From Atopsyche davidsoni (lineage: Eukaryota; Arthropoda; Insecta; Trichoptera; Hydrobiosidae): a DNA stretch of 64,000 bases. The DNA lies in assembly GCA_022113835.1 (NCBI GenBank), contig JAILWY010000009.1, positions 3,013,501 through 3,077,500 on the forward strand, read 5' to 3'. Below are positions 1 through 12,099 of the stretch, piece after piece; the stretch's first letter is position 1, and every line of letters begins with the position of its first letter. A program made the translations under genes and the position numbers. The notes beneath the pieces were generated by a model. The model searched no databases. It was not told the DNA's origin and saw only the letters and a program-made list of their open reading frames with translations.

Positions 1-3000
1 AGACGCTACGTATGTATACTGAGCGACTCTCGTAAGGTTTCTGACCTATTGCATGGATACGAGATGAGATTGTCGTGGCACGCCTTCTTGCTCGATAGAA
101 CCAACTGGTATTTACAAGCATAAGCTGTACTGGAGAAAATCCTTATCTGCAGTCTTTACTATGAGCTCTCATGTGGTGATATCATATACAGCAAAAAATA
201 AGAGACAGGTCTGGAAATATCGGCCGTCTTATCTACATTTTATTGCGTCTGCCAATGATAGGTTAGGGTAGGTTGTATCTTATGGACTATAAACATGAAT
301 GTGATTCTAGCCACAACCAGACATTCTCTAGGACCAAATATTATAAAACATCACTCCCAAAAATAAATTTGTAAATGTCATACTCATCATTGATGATTGG
401 GATCGAAATTTCAAATTTAATATACTTGGCATTTAAAACTTCATTACCCTGATTCAAAGTATACGTACTAAATACACTTAATATTAGTATAAAATATAAA
501 AATACACTCTTTGGGTAATTATAAGTACGTCATCGCTTATAATGCGATCGCCACTTTTAAGCAAAGTGTGTTAAGTCTAGTTGCCTAAAAAAAATTATAC
601 TAACAAATAATCTCCAGTTTAAAAGCTAAAACTGCATTTTGTTCATGGATTTTTTTTTTAATTTTTCAAGTATCAATAATACTACTGATGAGAGCTTTTC
701 ACCGCATATTGTTCATAGAATAAGATAATCATTATTTGGATTTTTTATATGATGCGAAATTCGGGTAATTAGTAATTATGATAAAAATCAATTAATTTTT
801 TTTAAAGGATCTATACGTGGACTTAAAGGCCTACGCCTTACGTGAGTCACCTGTAGTGGGTCAATAAGTACATGGATTTGGTGGGTAAATCCCCCTATTA
901 CAACATTCACGGTCAGTGGGCACAACTGAGTTGAGTCCGCTTGGCCGACGCCCAACTTCCCTCCCCGTCTATTCCCAAAAGCCCAAACAAAAAGGACCGC
1001 CAGACTCACCCTGTTGGACGTAGTTGGTTATAACCCGAAAAATTATCAGTAAAATACACTAAATCCCCATTTTCGGTAATTCCATAGAGTTTGCTTTGTT
1101 ACTCGTGCGATTAAATTGTTGGTTTGTTACAAAAGCTCTTTCGTTATAGCTCTACTTTTTTGCATTTAAACATGCTGAAAATGAATGTCGTGATAAGAAC
1201 GATTTTAAATAGTTACACTGATATAGACTAAAAAGCTTTAACTTTCTTATATTATATATTATATTATATCTTATATTTAAATATTTTGAGCTTTTTTGAT
1301 TTAGTACACATGCAAGGGGAGAATTAAGTCGTGGAAATCATCGATGCCGTGCAAGCAGCTTAAAATTAGGTGTGCAGTTTCATGCCTTGTTGATAATGTA
1401 CAAATGCTTATCTATGATAACAATGCTAATTTTCAGCACTCCTAACTGAGCTTTTATTAAAAAAAAATACATTTAGAATTAAAAAATCAACATAATGAGC
1501 ATTTATGCTCAAGTGAAGACTTTAAGTACATTCTACTCACGGAATGCATGGCGCACGCAAATTTATAAAATATATATTAAAATATGTGCAGGCGTGGGTA
1601 TTTTTTACATGTGCACATTTTTTTGCCAGACATTTATGAATGAGAAGTTTAAAAATACTCCTTTAAGGTGGGACCTGCATGTTGGGAATGCATTATAATA
1701 TTTTGAGATCTAACTTTATACCATAAATATTATATGCCTTGTTTGTAGGTTTTGGCAGCGGTTACTTTGATTTTATGTATATTATGTTGCTTGGGGTTTT
1801 GACTCCTCCGAAGCTTCGGTGAATTGAATATTAGTGTATAACTAAGTTGGATACAAAAGTGAAATGCATAATTTGATTAAATTTAAAACTTTGTGAATGT
1901 CTCGCGCCTGGGTTGATGCAATTGCATTTACGCTGAAAAATATTCGTATTTACGATTCATTCGTTGATATCGTTGCTTTTAAGAAGTAGCCCAAGCTGTT
2001 TAATGCATCTTTATTTTTCGTGGTGTGAATTAATTTATTACAAATAAATTATGTTACTTCGAAGATGCACAGATGCATATGTTTATCAAATGATAATAAG
2101 CGTTGTAATAACCACAAAATGATAAAAATGCTTATCTCTCCCCCTCCTCCTAAGGTGCATGTAAATTTAAATTTCTACCGTGAAAATTAATTAATTATTA
2201 AATCATTCTATCTAGAAAATAAATTTAAGCCTGCAAAAAAAGTGGAACTGTGCAGTATAAATATTTAAAAGTAATAACATAAAATACCAAAAAAAACTTT
2301 CGAGTTAAATAACTTTGGAGATACGTTTATACTGCCCATACATAACTCATAAGTAATAAATAAAAGAACTCCAGTACTGAAGCAGTCGTTTTTATAAGCT
2401 TCTAGACCCTATTTTTTGCCGATTTTTTGTTTAGCTGGTGAAAGAAATATTACAGACACTTGTAATTCTATAAATTATGAACGCCACACAAAAAGAACCA
2501 CTTTTCACGATTGCGAGTTCAAAAAAACGTTAAAAGAAAAACGATCTTCATTCTGAAATAAATTAAAACAACTTCGCAATACTCAGACAAAAATTGAATT
2601 ATGATATTTAAATACAGAAATATAATCATATTTGAATTTCTTATAAAAAGACTACATATTGTAAAGTCAATAAATTACTAACCGACGTGTGAAGACAAAA
2701 AATTAACAACAATACATACTAAAAAGGCATGACCATAACTACACTGATATTTTTATGTCATAATTATTAGATCTATCAAATAAACTTATTTTCTTATGTG
2801 TTATGATATGGTACGTGAAAAAATGCTTCGGATACGGTACTGAAGCCATTTTTAAGGACAAAATAAATACATCAAAGTTTTGGGTTTATTTATATTTAGT
2901 TAAAAGATGAAACTCCGATTTCCGTTTCAAAAGAGCGCACTTCTCAAAACTCGCGGAGATTTGGTAATCAAAATCTCTCTGTTGATGTTAAAAGATATTT

Positions 3001-3782
3001 GTTTATTCTATTCGTGCGACTATTTACCATTGGTTACAAGTGTGACCCGTGTCCACAAAGTGCTCGTTTACCGCTGAGTCTGCATCTTTCATTCTCTCGG
3101 TGACGTTCCTGAACGTTTTTTTTACCCAACACTATGTAAACATTGGACAAATGACAAAAAGTTTACATTCATTAATATATGTGGAAACAAATTGCTTTAA
3201 ATGTTTTCAAAAATTTAACGAGACATTTGTTACATAAAAAAACAATTTTATCTGTTAACGAAACTAAATATATCATTATATCAAAATAGCCTAATATTTA
3301 CTGTAATCATATTAATTTACGGTATTTACTGTCCACAGAGTTTCAAGCGGATTTTCTCTTTGAAAAATAGGGACTCAGCATCACTGTAAATCTTATATAA
3401 ATTATTACCACACTTTGCTTATATTTATTCAAATTTAAACATGTACTACATTGTACGTGCACTGAATCCGTTTTTTTTACATGGCACGAAGAGTTTTATT
3501 TTTAATCGCACGTGCGCTTAGTATGGAGACAACTTTGTGACCCCATTCGTCACAGAAAATAAAAAATGTCATCCCTAGAGAGCATCGATAAAATCACTAC
3601 ATTAGAATACATTTTAATAAATATTTTTCTCAGCCTCAAATTACCTCAGATTGCTACAAAATCTTTTGACTATCTGTCTCTTCCGCCTGTTGCTCATTCT
3701 TACAGGAAAAATATTGTTGTAAACTCCATGTCAAGATTACTCGTGAAGCAGTTATGAAAATGCAGATACAATTCAGATTCAT
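1..3782. other. AT-rich intergenic DNA, no gene recognised
   Basis: The stretch is strongly AT-rich and holds only short open frames of 60-75 codons with no recognisable motif. A slightly GC-richer patch near 815-1015 has a 73-codon minus-strand frame that resembles nothing I know. Several poly-T/poly-A runs occur. I see no splice-flanked exon and no clear repeat copy. Confidence 0.6.
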
Positions 3783-3985
3783 CAAGTGCCTCTCCTCAGA
3801 AAATTTTGGGGATCATACCCATACTCAACCTGTTTTTAAAATAGTGTAGTCCCGACCTCCTGCCCAACAGCAATATTATAAAATCCTTTCTTTACAAAGC
3901 TCTAGCGTTTAGATCTGATACTCCTTCTGCAGCAAGCTACAGAAACAATATCATAAGTCCCCCTACCAAGGTATTCCATAATCAT
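3783..3985 (-). repeat. Interspersed repeat family B, diverged copy
   Basis: The copy starts with GTGCCTCTCCTCAG, the end shared with copies at 6.5-7.1, 11.5, 19.4, 56.9 and 63.8 kb. It continues through a block resembling ATAGTGTAGT and CCAACAGCAATATTATAAAA to a CTCCTTCTGCAGC segment that matches the reverse complement of 6850-6900. Strand is given relative to the 6.5-kb copies, taken as the sense because they run toward a (GAA)-like tail. It is heavily diverged and internally deleted. Confidence 0.6.
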
Positions 3986-4177
3986 TTCAAGTCGACTACT
4001 CCATTACCGATTCGATCAGCAATGGAAACAGAATGGTAAGAGCTCTTATAATAAGTAAAAAATAAGGTAAAAATATATTATACATATTTAGACATAATTC
4101 TAGAGTTCTAAAGACTGGACGCAAGGAGGGCCTGGAGTTGGAGACCAATGAAACAACAAATGCTGCTAAATATAATG

Positions 4178-4579
4178 ATACTAGAAATCTTGCCCATCAC
4201 AGAATGACGTTTTCGGAGGCATTTTGAGTTACTAATGATGTGATTAATAATTTCTAACGCAATTTCGAAAAAAAAAAAAAAAATTGGTACTTGTGTCAAG
4301 CTGACATAAACTGAAAATTTCTAAGAAGCATCAAAATTTGTTTTTTATGTAAAAGTTCTAAATTTGAAATTCTCGCGTTGAACAATAAAATCCTATAATT
4401 CGTACATATTGAAACTCGCTAAAGCATATTTTATAGTTTTATTAAATTACTTTATGAATAAAAATATTATCCTATCGTCTTGAAATTCGGCACATAGCTG
4501 CGGAAAAATTTACTAAACTTACATGCAAAAAATCAGCGTTGTATCTTTTAAGATATTCTATAGAAAACCAAAAAATGAA

Positions 4580-4614
<35 letters not shown>

Positions 4615-4643
4615 GGCTATTATTATAGTAGATTGTGAATGTG
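4178..4643 (-). mobile_element. Helitron-like non-autonomous element, copy 1
   Basis: This roughly 460-bp block is the reverse complement of 53005-53415. Shared landmarks include AATGACGTTTTCGGAGGCAT, GTCAAGCTGACATAAAC, TCTAAGAAGCATCAAAATTT and AAAGATACAACGCTGA (other strand). Read on the minus strand it begins CAATCTACTATAATAATA followed by a TG-rich tract, a layout common at the 5' end of insect Helitron/Helentron-type elements. There is no coding capacity. The class is inferred from layout; the family itself is secure because two long copies are seen. Confidence 0.55.
4584..4612. repeat. (CA)n microsatellite inside the Helitron-like copy
   Basis: About 14 CA dinucleotides sit where the second copy of the element (53.04 kb) has only GTGTGTATGTATG on the complementary strand. 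The tract therefore looks like an expansion of a short TG-rich motif native to the element. Confidence 0.9.
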
Positions 4644-4654
4644 TTATGGTATAT

Positions 4655-4735
4655 TTCCCAACAACAATATTATAAAATCGTTTCGTTTCTGATACTCAGA
4701 AGACAGCTGCAGAAACAATAGCAGGACGTATAAAA
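4655..4735 (-). repeat. Family B fragment
   Basis: The block matches the 3865-3960 part of the first family-B copy: CAACAATATTATAAAATC, then GATACTC, then GCTGCAGAAACAATA. It lies just past the Helitron-like copy, so that element probably landed in or beside a family-B copy. Confidence 0.5.
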
Positions 4736-4784
4736 AATATTATTGTTGATAAAAATATACATATTAATCCGCGAGTGAAATTCC

Positions 4785-5065
4785 GTGCTGGTTATGAAAC
4801 ACTGTGCCGATTTAAGTATGCCGAATGCTTTCCCGATACACGTGGCTTCATTTCCCCCGCATCCTGCGAGGACACGTCCGCTGCGAGATAAGGCCGGCGC
4901 GTGTTACGAGGCGCCGCACGTCCCGAGCCATTGTTCCATCGAATCTTCCCCGGGGGTTGGGCAGTATTTGTATTGGAAAAGCACCCCCCCAAAGTACTCC
5001 CCCCCTACCTCTGGCTTCACGAGTAACTCTGCCAAGTTTCAACTGACTTGGGCGCTGAGTGATTT
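4785..5065. other. GC-rich island, function unknown
   Basis: GC content rises sharply above the flanks and CpG is frequent. Both strands stay open over most of the island (about 94 codons plus, 66 minus), as expected from GC-rich sequence lacking stop codons. The peptides resemble no family I know. It could be an unidentified promoter or first exon, or an old mobile-element remnant. Confidence 0.4.
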
Positions 5066-5204
5066 TTAAGAGTTACTGCGAATTGAATCTTCACCTATTA
5101 CGTGATGGACGAATTACATTTGTAGGTGAATTTTTTTTTTTTGTCTATTACGATTGGGATATTATAAAATTCCGCCACCGACAAAACATTTACGCATTAA
5201 AATT

Positions 5205-5580
5205 ATATGTATGTCAATTTTTGGATTGACATTTACAGGTTTATTTACTAATATAATTAGGCACATAAGTTCACACACAGAAGATGATTTAAAGAAAAGT
5301 GCTTGCAAATCACTAAATATTGGTTGGTTCATATGTAGAGTATGATTGTTAAAAATTCTCGATTAATGGATGTGGTTCGTTAGTACAAGGGTGAGTACAC
5401 CGGCCATGCAAGCCTGGGGATGTGGGTTCAATCCCACACACATCACAATGATATTCATCTTCTATGTGTGAACTAATGTGCCTAATCATATTAGTAATAA
5501 TATAAGAAACCCGTAATAGGCAATAAATACGCACTTGATTGACGTTCAATCCTAAAATTAGACATTCATATTTGATGGTG
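5205..5580 (+). mobile_element. Family A element: tRNA-like core between inverted arms, copy A1
   Basis: The core near 5364-5445 has an A-box-like stretch (TTAGTACAAGGGTGAGTACA) and a canonical Pol III B box, GGTTCAATCCC. The core is flanked by inverted arms. The left arm near 5250-5296 (ATTAGGCACATAAG, CAGAAGATGATTT) is the reverse complement of the right arm near 5453-5500 (ATCTTCTATGTGTGAACTAA, GTGCCTAATCATATTAG). The pairing extends outward to a GATTGAC/GTCAATC pair near 5225 and 5540. A tRNA-derived head is typical of SINEs; long inverted arms are typical of foldback or MITE elements. The combination recurs at 18.6 kb. Confidence 0.7.
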
Positions 5581-5659
5581 CGCGTCTTGGCTAAATTAAT
5601 AGATTCTAAAAATAATATCCAGATTGGATTAAAAACGCTTCACTTGTTACTTTGATTAA

Positions 5660-5870
5660 AAAAGTCCGGTGCTTGCAAATCACCAAATATTGGTTGGTTT
5701 GGGCACATTGGTTCATATGTAGAGTATGATTGTTAAAAATTCTCGATTAATGGATGTGGTTCGTTAGTACAAGGGTGAGTACACCAGCCATGTAAGCATG
5801 GGGATGTGAGAATTTATTTAAATCATCTTCTATGTGTGAACTAATGTGCCTAATTATATTAGTATTAAAA
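5660..5870 (+). mobile_element. Family A element, tandem second copy A2 (B box lost)
   Basis: The copy repeats the A1 core after a spacer of about 95 bp: TGCTTGCAAATCACCAAATA, GGTTCATATGTAGAGTATGA and the A-box region are nearly identical. Where A1 has GGTTCAATCCC this copy jumps from GGGGATGTGAG to AATTTATTTAAATCATCTTC, so the B box is deleted while the right arm survives. The dimer arrangement is duplicated at 26.5-27.1 kb. Confidence 0.65.
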
Positions 5871-6234
5871 TTATATTTTGTAGCAATAATATAAAAATAT
5901 GTTTACAAATCGATTATTATTTTTTTAACTGTCGTTTATTCTAATAATTATGTAAGAATGCTGATCAACGAATACAGTAGATACATAGTATATCATTAGT
6001 TTATTTACTAAAGTCAATACCGCCACAGACGTATCCGGCCCAAAAATCGTAAAATCATGCGATAAAAAGCGAACGTGACGACGACGCACCGTGGTTTACG
6101 CGCTTTTTGAAATAAAACGATAAGTCAATAGTCAATTGCCGTAATGGTGCAATAATAAAACCGACAGATAAAAGCTTTTCCAAATACTCTGTGTTAAGTC
6201 TCATAACCTCCGTTTCGCGTCGACTTATCCCGCT

Positions 6235-6380
6235 GGGGTGGGGGGGGGGGGCGCGGGGGGGCGGGGCGTGACGTCAGCTGGTAATATCAATACGTGCATA
6301 AAGGCGACTCCATTCAGCGCAGTCGGCACGCAGGGGCGCCGACACGGCCAGGGGGTGGTTTTGCAACACGTTACAGGAGC
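6235..6380 (+). promoter_or_regulatory. Promoter-like GC island with CRE and TATA-like box
   Basis: A G-run with GGGGCGGGG-type boxes (6235-6267) is followed by a perfect CRE palindrome TGACGTCA at 6269-6276. A TATA-like CATAAA sits at 6297-6302, with initiator-like sequence (CATTCAGCGCAGTC) about 20-28 bases further on. Spacing and order match a Pol II core promoter on the plus strand. No downstream exon is recognised. A repeat copy follows at 6.48 kb, so the gene served, if any, is unknown. Confidence 0.35.
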
Positions 6381-6479
6381 TTTTTGCGCACCATTAGCGA
6401 TGGTTAAATGGCGCGGAGTTCGAGCACAAAAAAATGAAAATAAACATGAACGTGATGAAATATTACGTGGTTCTAAGCA

Positions 6480-7075
6480 AACTTACATAAATGTCACTGC
6501 TTGTGCATGGCTGCCACGAGCGTGTGTAATGATTCTGGAGGAATGTGCTCTGGAAGTACATTGTCGAGGTGGTATTGTAAGCTTATTGTGAGCTTTGTAA
6601 GGAAAGGATTATATAATAATGCTATTGGGCAGCAGCAATACGCATACTTTTCCTTGCAATATAAAACTGCGGTGTAGAAGGACCCACTACGCTATTTTTC
6701 CCCTTCTATACAAACTTACATAAATTTTACCAACGTAAACTACACTGCTTTGAACATGCTTATGCAATATAGTTGCTTGTGCATGGCTGCTATGAGCGTG
6801 TGTAATGATTCTGGAGGAATATGCCCTGGAAGTACCTTGTCGAGGTGGTATTGTTTCTGTAGCTAGCTGCAGAAGGAGTATCGATTCTAAACGCCAGAGC
6901 TTTTTAAGGAAAGAGTAGCAGCAATACGCATACTTTTTCATGCAATATAAAACTGCGGTGTAGAAGAACCCACTACACTATTCTCCCCTTAGAAAACCAT
7001 GAACACTGGCTCAGCATGAGTATGAGTATGCTCAGTGAAATGGTCGCCAACCTCCTTTGAGGAGAATGTAATATA
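6480..7075 (+). repeat. Family B repeats, two adjacent copies
   Basis: Two copies lie in direct order (about 6480-6705 and 6765-7075). Both share GTGCATGGCTGC, GTGTGTAATGATTCTGGAGG, CTTGTCGAGGTGGTATTGT, CAGCAATACGCATACTTTT and AACTGCGGTGTAGAAG. The second continues into CCATGAACACTGGC and TGGTCGCCAACCTCC. Elsewhere (11.59 and 19.52 kb) the end after GAGGCAC runs into GATGATGAA or GAAGAAAAAGAAG, a simple tail like that of non-LTR retroelements or SINEs. The first copy lacks the middle segment present in the second. No protein family is recognised in the short frames. Confidence 0.65.
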
Positions 7076-7537
7076 GGATTTCTTTTAAAATTTAATGTCA
7101 AAATAAGTAGCAGTCAAGTGTGGTATAATATTTTCGGATATTTGTGCTTGTTAATCAATTATTCTAGAATCAAATAAAGTATGAGAAAACAGTATACTTC
7201 GCTCTAAATCACTTATACTGTTATTTCCTGAAAAGGAAACCATCAAATTACAAATAACTCTATAAATAAATGTAATTTGTTTCCTTATTCTTCCAAACGT
7301 GATACATGTAAAGCTTGGTTTGATAGAAATCGACGGTAGAACATGATTCGATTTGTTAACGCTACTCTAGTACTAATTTGTTCCCGATATTGAATTTCTT
7401 CATACGGAAATAATTGAAATATCAACACACTCCACGCAATGCTGAACTTTTCAGGAAACTCCTAACAAATATTTCCTTCGCGACAAACTTGCCGAACGCT
7501 TTTTTTAACATGATATTATGGGTTATTGATCCGGACG

Positions 7538-7610
7538 ACTTGGTGGCTCAGTGGTTTGGACCATCGACGCTTGACTGCAAGAGATCACAGGTTGATTGCC
7601 GCCCTTAAAG
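7538..7610 (+). repeat. tRNA-like sequence, probable SINE head remnant
   Basis: TGGCTCAGTGG is a consensus Pol III A box. About 45 bases later AGGTTGATTGCCGCCC stands where a B box would be, with one base lost relative to GGTTCGAATCC. Acceptor-stem pairing is absent, so it is not a functional tRNA gene. Confidence 0.4.
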
Positions 7611-9555
7611 GTGAATTATTATGTTCTCACTTATTCAGACTTGCAAGTTATTATCAACAATATTAATTATTCATGAGGGTTATTATAAACAAAAAAATGC
7701 ACACTTTTATTGTGAATCGAACATTGAAAGTAAATATAATAAAAGCTTGCGTCGTAAAAAGAACTATATTTTTTTAATATATACAGTATACTATTTATAA
7801 TATAAAAATAATATGTGAAATTTCACGATTTTATTTGAGTACTTCTTGAGTAAACAACAGAAAGTACCTTTCTAATAATTAAACATTTACACATTATTTA
7901 TGGACTTATCTAACAGAATAGAAGTTTATTATAACATTTTGTTGTTTCGTTGAGAAGGCTTCCTGTTTTATTTTTTTTATAAAATAATGACAAAAAAGTA
8001 AAATAAAAAAATACACTTTAAAAAAACGTACACATCAGTATACAATATCGACAACATTACTTATCAAAAAATGCATGTTTGGAATATTTTTTGAAGAGTC
8101 TTTTAATTTCAGAAAACGGTAACTAACCTCGCCCAACTGGAAGGCTGTGGAGCTGCCCATAGTGCTAAGGCTTTCACAGGAACGGGGGGTACTTAATATT
8201 CAGTGGCCATTATGACGTAATGTGGTGAGCCCCGCTCGGAGAGGACGCTTTCTCCCCGGGCTGCGAGCTTTTTTGCTCGCTACTGTGCGGCAATCGCGTG
8301 GAAACATTTGTATGAGATTTATAATAAAGCTGGGATCCCAAGTTTATTTTTAAAATTTAAGCTCAAACTATTATACTTCATATACAGCACTATCATGCTT
8401 ATACTAAGCGGATTGAATAAAAAAAAAATACTTATGGAAGCAAAACCTAAAACATGGATGCGGCTTGAACTGCCCTGTGCTCCAATGCTTGGTGCTATTA
8501 TATAATAATGAAATATTATCGTAAGCTATATATATATGTTTATAATAACCAAAAATTTGCGGTTATCTTTGTTTTTGGGCATTTTTGCCTTTCAAGGGAT
8601 TCTTTTTTTTTTTCAAGGGAAAGAAAATCTAGGAAAAAGTCATCGTTGAAATAATCATTTTTGCGATTTTAGAGAGGGACTATTTGACTCTATTAGCTTT
8701 GAACCTCTCATTTACCTGGAGAAGACCCCAAGCCCACATTTAGCAATCAGGTCGAGAATAAAATAGGCTAGGAAATTTGTAACTACCTGGTAGTGTAGTG
8801 TTTAGCACGCTTGCTGAATATAAAGTAACTGAAAGTAAGGAAACTTTTGGATATATATATATAAATCTCTACTGCTCAGCTGTCTTTTCTTTGCAGACTA
8901 CTTCTCTTTTTTATATAATAGAATAGCGCAATTAAAAACTTTATTCTTAAATAATCTGAGCTTAAATGTCTCTCTCTGATGAATATAATAATAAAATCGC
9001 CTAATCATTCCAGAGGGTTGAATGGCTCTGTGTTTAGCAAAACTCCGTGGCTGGACACTATCTTCGGAAAACGGCTCATGGAAAGCTTTTATCGAAGCGT
9101 TTATTTCTTAAATAGACATTCGAATGTGTTAAGAGTCGACAGGTTTTTTCCCCATTTTCGTATCGGGCACTAATGGACGGACGGAAGTGTTAGAACTATT
9201 TCATACAAATGACTATAAGCTCCTAAAATTTACTGTGTTACTAAAGGGGGATAATTTTTAAACTCCGCCTTAACATAAACCAATTTCGACATAAAACTAT
9301 ACAAAAAAAGGTCTACTCAAAGCTTAAGTTTTACAGAGTTTAGCACTTTAGTGCTTAAACTTAGGAAACTCCCTGGGTAGAGTGAAAACTACGACGATTC
9401 GTTCCTCTTTTATGCGATTAAGTGAAGAATTTATGAGGAATTACTGAAAAGGAAACCTGAAAAAGGATAGAAAGTCAGCTACAACGTTGACGGTTAATTA
9501 TTTGTTGTACGGTGAAACATATCTTTTAAAACAATTCGTATTGACATATGAAAAT
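7611..9555. other. Intergenic AT-rich DNA with minor motifs
   Basis: No gene is recognised. Around 8120-8300 a higher-GC block contains the hairpin GCGAGC-TTTTTT-GCTCGC (about 8264-8281). TAGTGTAGTGTTTAGCACGC near 8793 resembles a Pol III A box but has no clear B box. The rest is AT-rich with short random frames. Confidence 0.45.
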
Positions 9556-9559
9556 TAAT

Positions 9560-9640
9560 ACAAATTGTGAGGACGTCGATCGAAGCGGATACCTCTCGAC
9601 CAAGAGTCCACAGTCTAACTACTGAGCTAATAATGCAACA
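9560..9640 (-). repeat. tRNA-like SINE remnant
   Basis: On the minus strand TTAGCTCAGTAGTTAGAC matches a Pol III A box. About 30 bases later GAGGTATCCGCTTCGATCG occupies the B-box position in degenerate form. Long tRNA-style pairing is missing, so this is read as an old tRNA-derived SINE head. Confidence 0.4.
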
Positions 9641-10319
9641 TGTCATGGTATTATCAAAAAGAAAATACTGCTTGCCATTTTTGAACACAAAGTAAAAATT
9701 ATTTATAAAAATTTTATCGACCGCCAAAATTCTGCAATTTAACGACATTGGATTATTTCTAAATAGACTAAACTATAATACATGGAATATCAATAATTTT
9801 TCAATCAATCATATTTGTTTGTGAGCGCTTATGCTTCTTGAGGACTTCTCAGACTCATATAAACGACTTATTTCAGGCACTCCTAAGCGTCATTCTGCTA
9901 TTCATATTAATTGTTCAAATATGAAGTACAACATGGAATATCAGATTTCATTTATATGAGACTGAAATGAAACGTCCTTTTTAGGCGGTGCTACGACATT
10001 TAAGACACTATACGACCTTTATATAATACAGATAATTTGAAGTAAAATAACGGGTAGGTAAAAAAAACTACTCTCTCGATTTACTTGAGTTAAACATTAA
10101 ACGTAGTTCGTAGTCCGTTGAGATATATTTCATACGAGCATCGCCCACGCCTCCAAAAAGCTCGACGCCGGGAGCTTTTATCCCCACAATGTTTAAAATA
10201 AGTTATCGCCCGAAAAGGGTAAAGTAAGCATAGCTGGCCTTTTTTTAAAAATTAAATTACATTTTTTAATGTTTGTAAAATTATGAGAATTGCGTTATTG
10301 TTTGTTGTGCCTCATTTTT

Positions 10320-10450
10320 TCTTTAAAATTTCTGCACTGCGGACATCTTCAGTCTATTGAAATTGAATTCAAATGGCATTGGCTTAAAAATCAATTTCAA
10401 ATACCTAGATATGGTACCAGTACCGGGACTGAAACGTCGGAATTTCAAAG
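10320..10450. repeat. Repeat fragment with CTGAAGATG / GAAACGTC motifs
   Basis: The minus strand has GACTGAAGATGTCCGCAG near 10350 and the plus strand has GGTACCAGTACC followed by ACTGAAACGTCGG near 10415-10440. CTGA-N-GA and GAAACG words recur near 58.75 and 60.44 kb. They are also the conserved words of hammerhead ribozymes found with Penelope-like and other retroelements. The words lie on opposite strands here, so no ribozyme fold is possible; I call it only a repeat relic. Confidence 0.3.
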
Positions 10451-11476
10451 TAGAAATACGCCATAACACCGCCAAAATATATACGAACACATAAAATTCT
10501 TGACATGTGCATGAATTAAAAAAAGTATATATAAAATAAAACATATCGTGAATACAGCCATTCTTAAAACTTTTTTATTTCGGCTTGTTAATTGCGATAA
10601 GCTATCGTGAGACACGGAGAAGAGTGCCCGCAGCGTGAAGAAGTATCCGAAGTAGTTGATCATCATCAGCAACACACATTGACCCATTTCCGAGATCCAA
10701 AATAGGCAAAGCTAGCCCCATTATCACGTCCTCCGTTTTGTTTGTTTACGAATCTAAGCCATGACGTCAGAAATGAAACAGTTATAGACGTGCAAGATTT
10801 TATGCTATAATAAAATAACCCCTTGTCAAGAATCCCTTTCCGGAATATTCATGAAGGATGACTTCTTTATCTATTTTTTTTTTCCTATTTCTTTGTGATT
10901 TCCCTTTGCTTCTTTTATTAAATTGTTCCTTTGAACAAACGCAAGGATCAAACAAATGGCCCTGGTGCCTATTTATTGTGGATAAAAGACCAAAATAGAT
11001 AAATGAAAATACTACTTTTATCGTTTCCGTTGATGTAACATTCTACCCCATCCACAAAAATCAGGAATCTTTGTTCTTCCTACAACTATTTTTGGGGCTT
11101 TATTTTATTATTTATTAATATATTTAAAAGGGTATATTATTCAGCCTGCAGCGTTGTTATGATTTCCCAGATAATCTCTTTAGTTTGTCATTTGTTAGCA
11201 TTATATTCTACATACACGCCTTTTTACTGTAAAAAATAATATGCTAACATATATAGTAAAAGTATAATTAAATTTTATACGAAGAACCAGTACATTTTTT
11301 ATACGTATAACACCATTAAAAAAATAAATAATTAAATGATAATAAATCATCGAAATTCTAATAACCATGAATATATGGGTTCCTAACATATAAATATCGG
11401 GTCACAAGGTCGCGGTAATTTGAATCCTACAAGTGTTCAGTAAAAAAATTATTTAATTATTGATATGTAAATATTT
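10451..11476. other. Intergenic AT-rich DNA
   Basis: Only short frames of 60-80 codons are open on the minus strand, rich in Phe, Ile and Tyr as translated AT-rich DNA usually is. I recognise no exon, repeat family or RNA gene. Confidence 0.5.
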
Positions 11477-11610
11477 TGTAGAAGAACCCGAGGAACCCAC
11501 TGCAATATTTTCCCCCTAGGAAACCATGAACACTGGCCCAGCATGAGCAGATGCTCAGTGAAATGGTCGCCAACCTCCTCTGAGGAGAGGCACTTCATGA
11601 AGATGATGAA
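11477..11610 (+). repeat. Family B repeat copy, 3' part
   Basis: The copy runs from GTAGAAGAACCC through CCCACTGCAATATTTTCCCC, CCATGAACACTGGCCCAGCA and ATGGTCGCCAACCTCCTC to GAGGAGAGGCACTTCATGAA with a GATGATGAAA tail. It is truncated at its 5' side, as is common for reverse-transcribed elements. Confidence 0.7.
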
Positions 11611-11724
11611 ATATTTTTATAAAATTGAATGCACAAGAAATCGAATTGAGCATTTTTTTATTGTTGTAGTAGTAGTAGTAGAGCTGTTTTTTCAGCTGTT
11701 GAAATAAATCTGAAATTAAAGACA

Positions 11725-11965
11725 CGCGTGAGGGCGTGTGCGCACGGCCGGAAGCGAAGGTCAGGGACAGGGGTAGATCTGCCTATCGAGCGGCCCCAAG
11801 TCGGGCAGGTCGGGCCGCAGGTTGGCCACCCCTGGCGCCCTTCGGCTGCAGCGATACTCTGTCGCCGCCCCCGCCCTCCGAGTGGGCGGGAGAAGTTCAG
11901 GGATATCGATCGCCCAGCTGGCGTTCTGCAGGGCCCGCCCTTTGTATCACACGATACTTTATCGC
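11725..11965. other. GC-rich island, function unknown
   Basis: CpG-rich sequence open in two plus-strand frames (about 85 codons each), so the openness carries little weight. A short (GTA)n run and an AGAGCTG/CAGCTGTT stem precede it near 11665-11700. A family-D repeat starts about 130 bases beyond. No promoter element with clear spacing and no splice-flanked exon is evident. Confidence 0.35.
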
Positions 11966-12099
11966 AAGAGTTACAAAATATATAATATAAATTAAGTAAG
12001 TTTAAAGAATTTGCACCGTTGTAGTCCGTAAATTTATAAAAAATATACTAGTTCAAATATTAAGGGTCTTGCTTGGTGGCCATCCCCCGTCTGCCACAA

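Noticed and set aside
6235..6600. 117-codon frame starting at the G-rich run as a protein gene
   Set aside because: The frame runs from a poly-G tract through a GC island into a family-B repeat and has no conserved motif.
7538..7610. A functional tRNA gene
   Set aside because: A-box-like sequence is present but the acceptor stem does not pair and the B box lacks a base.
8785..8830. Second tRNA-like A box (TAGTGTAGTGTTTAGCACGC)
   Set aside because: No B box at the right distance and no tRNA pairing.
10320..10450. Hammerhead ribozyme at 10.4 kb
   Set aside because: The CTGAAGA and GAAACGTC words lie on opposite strands, so a single fold is impossible.
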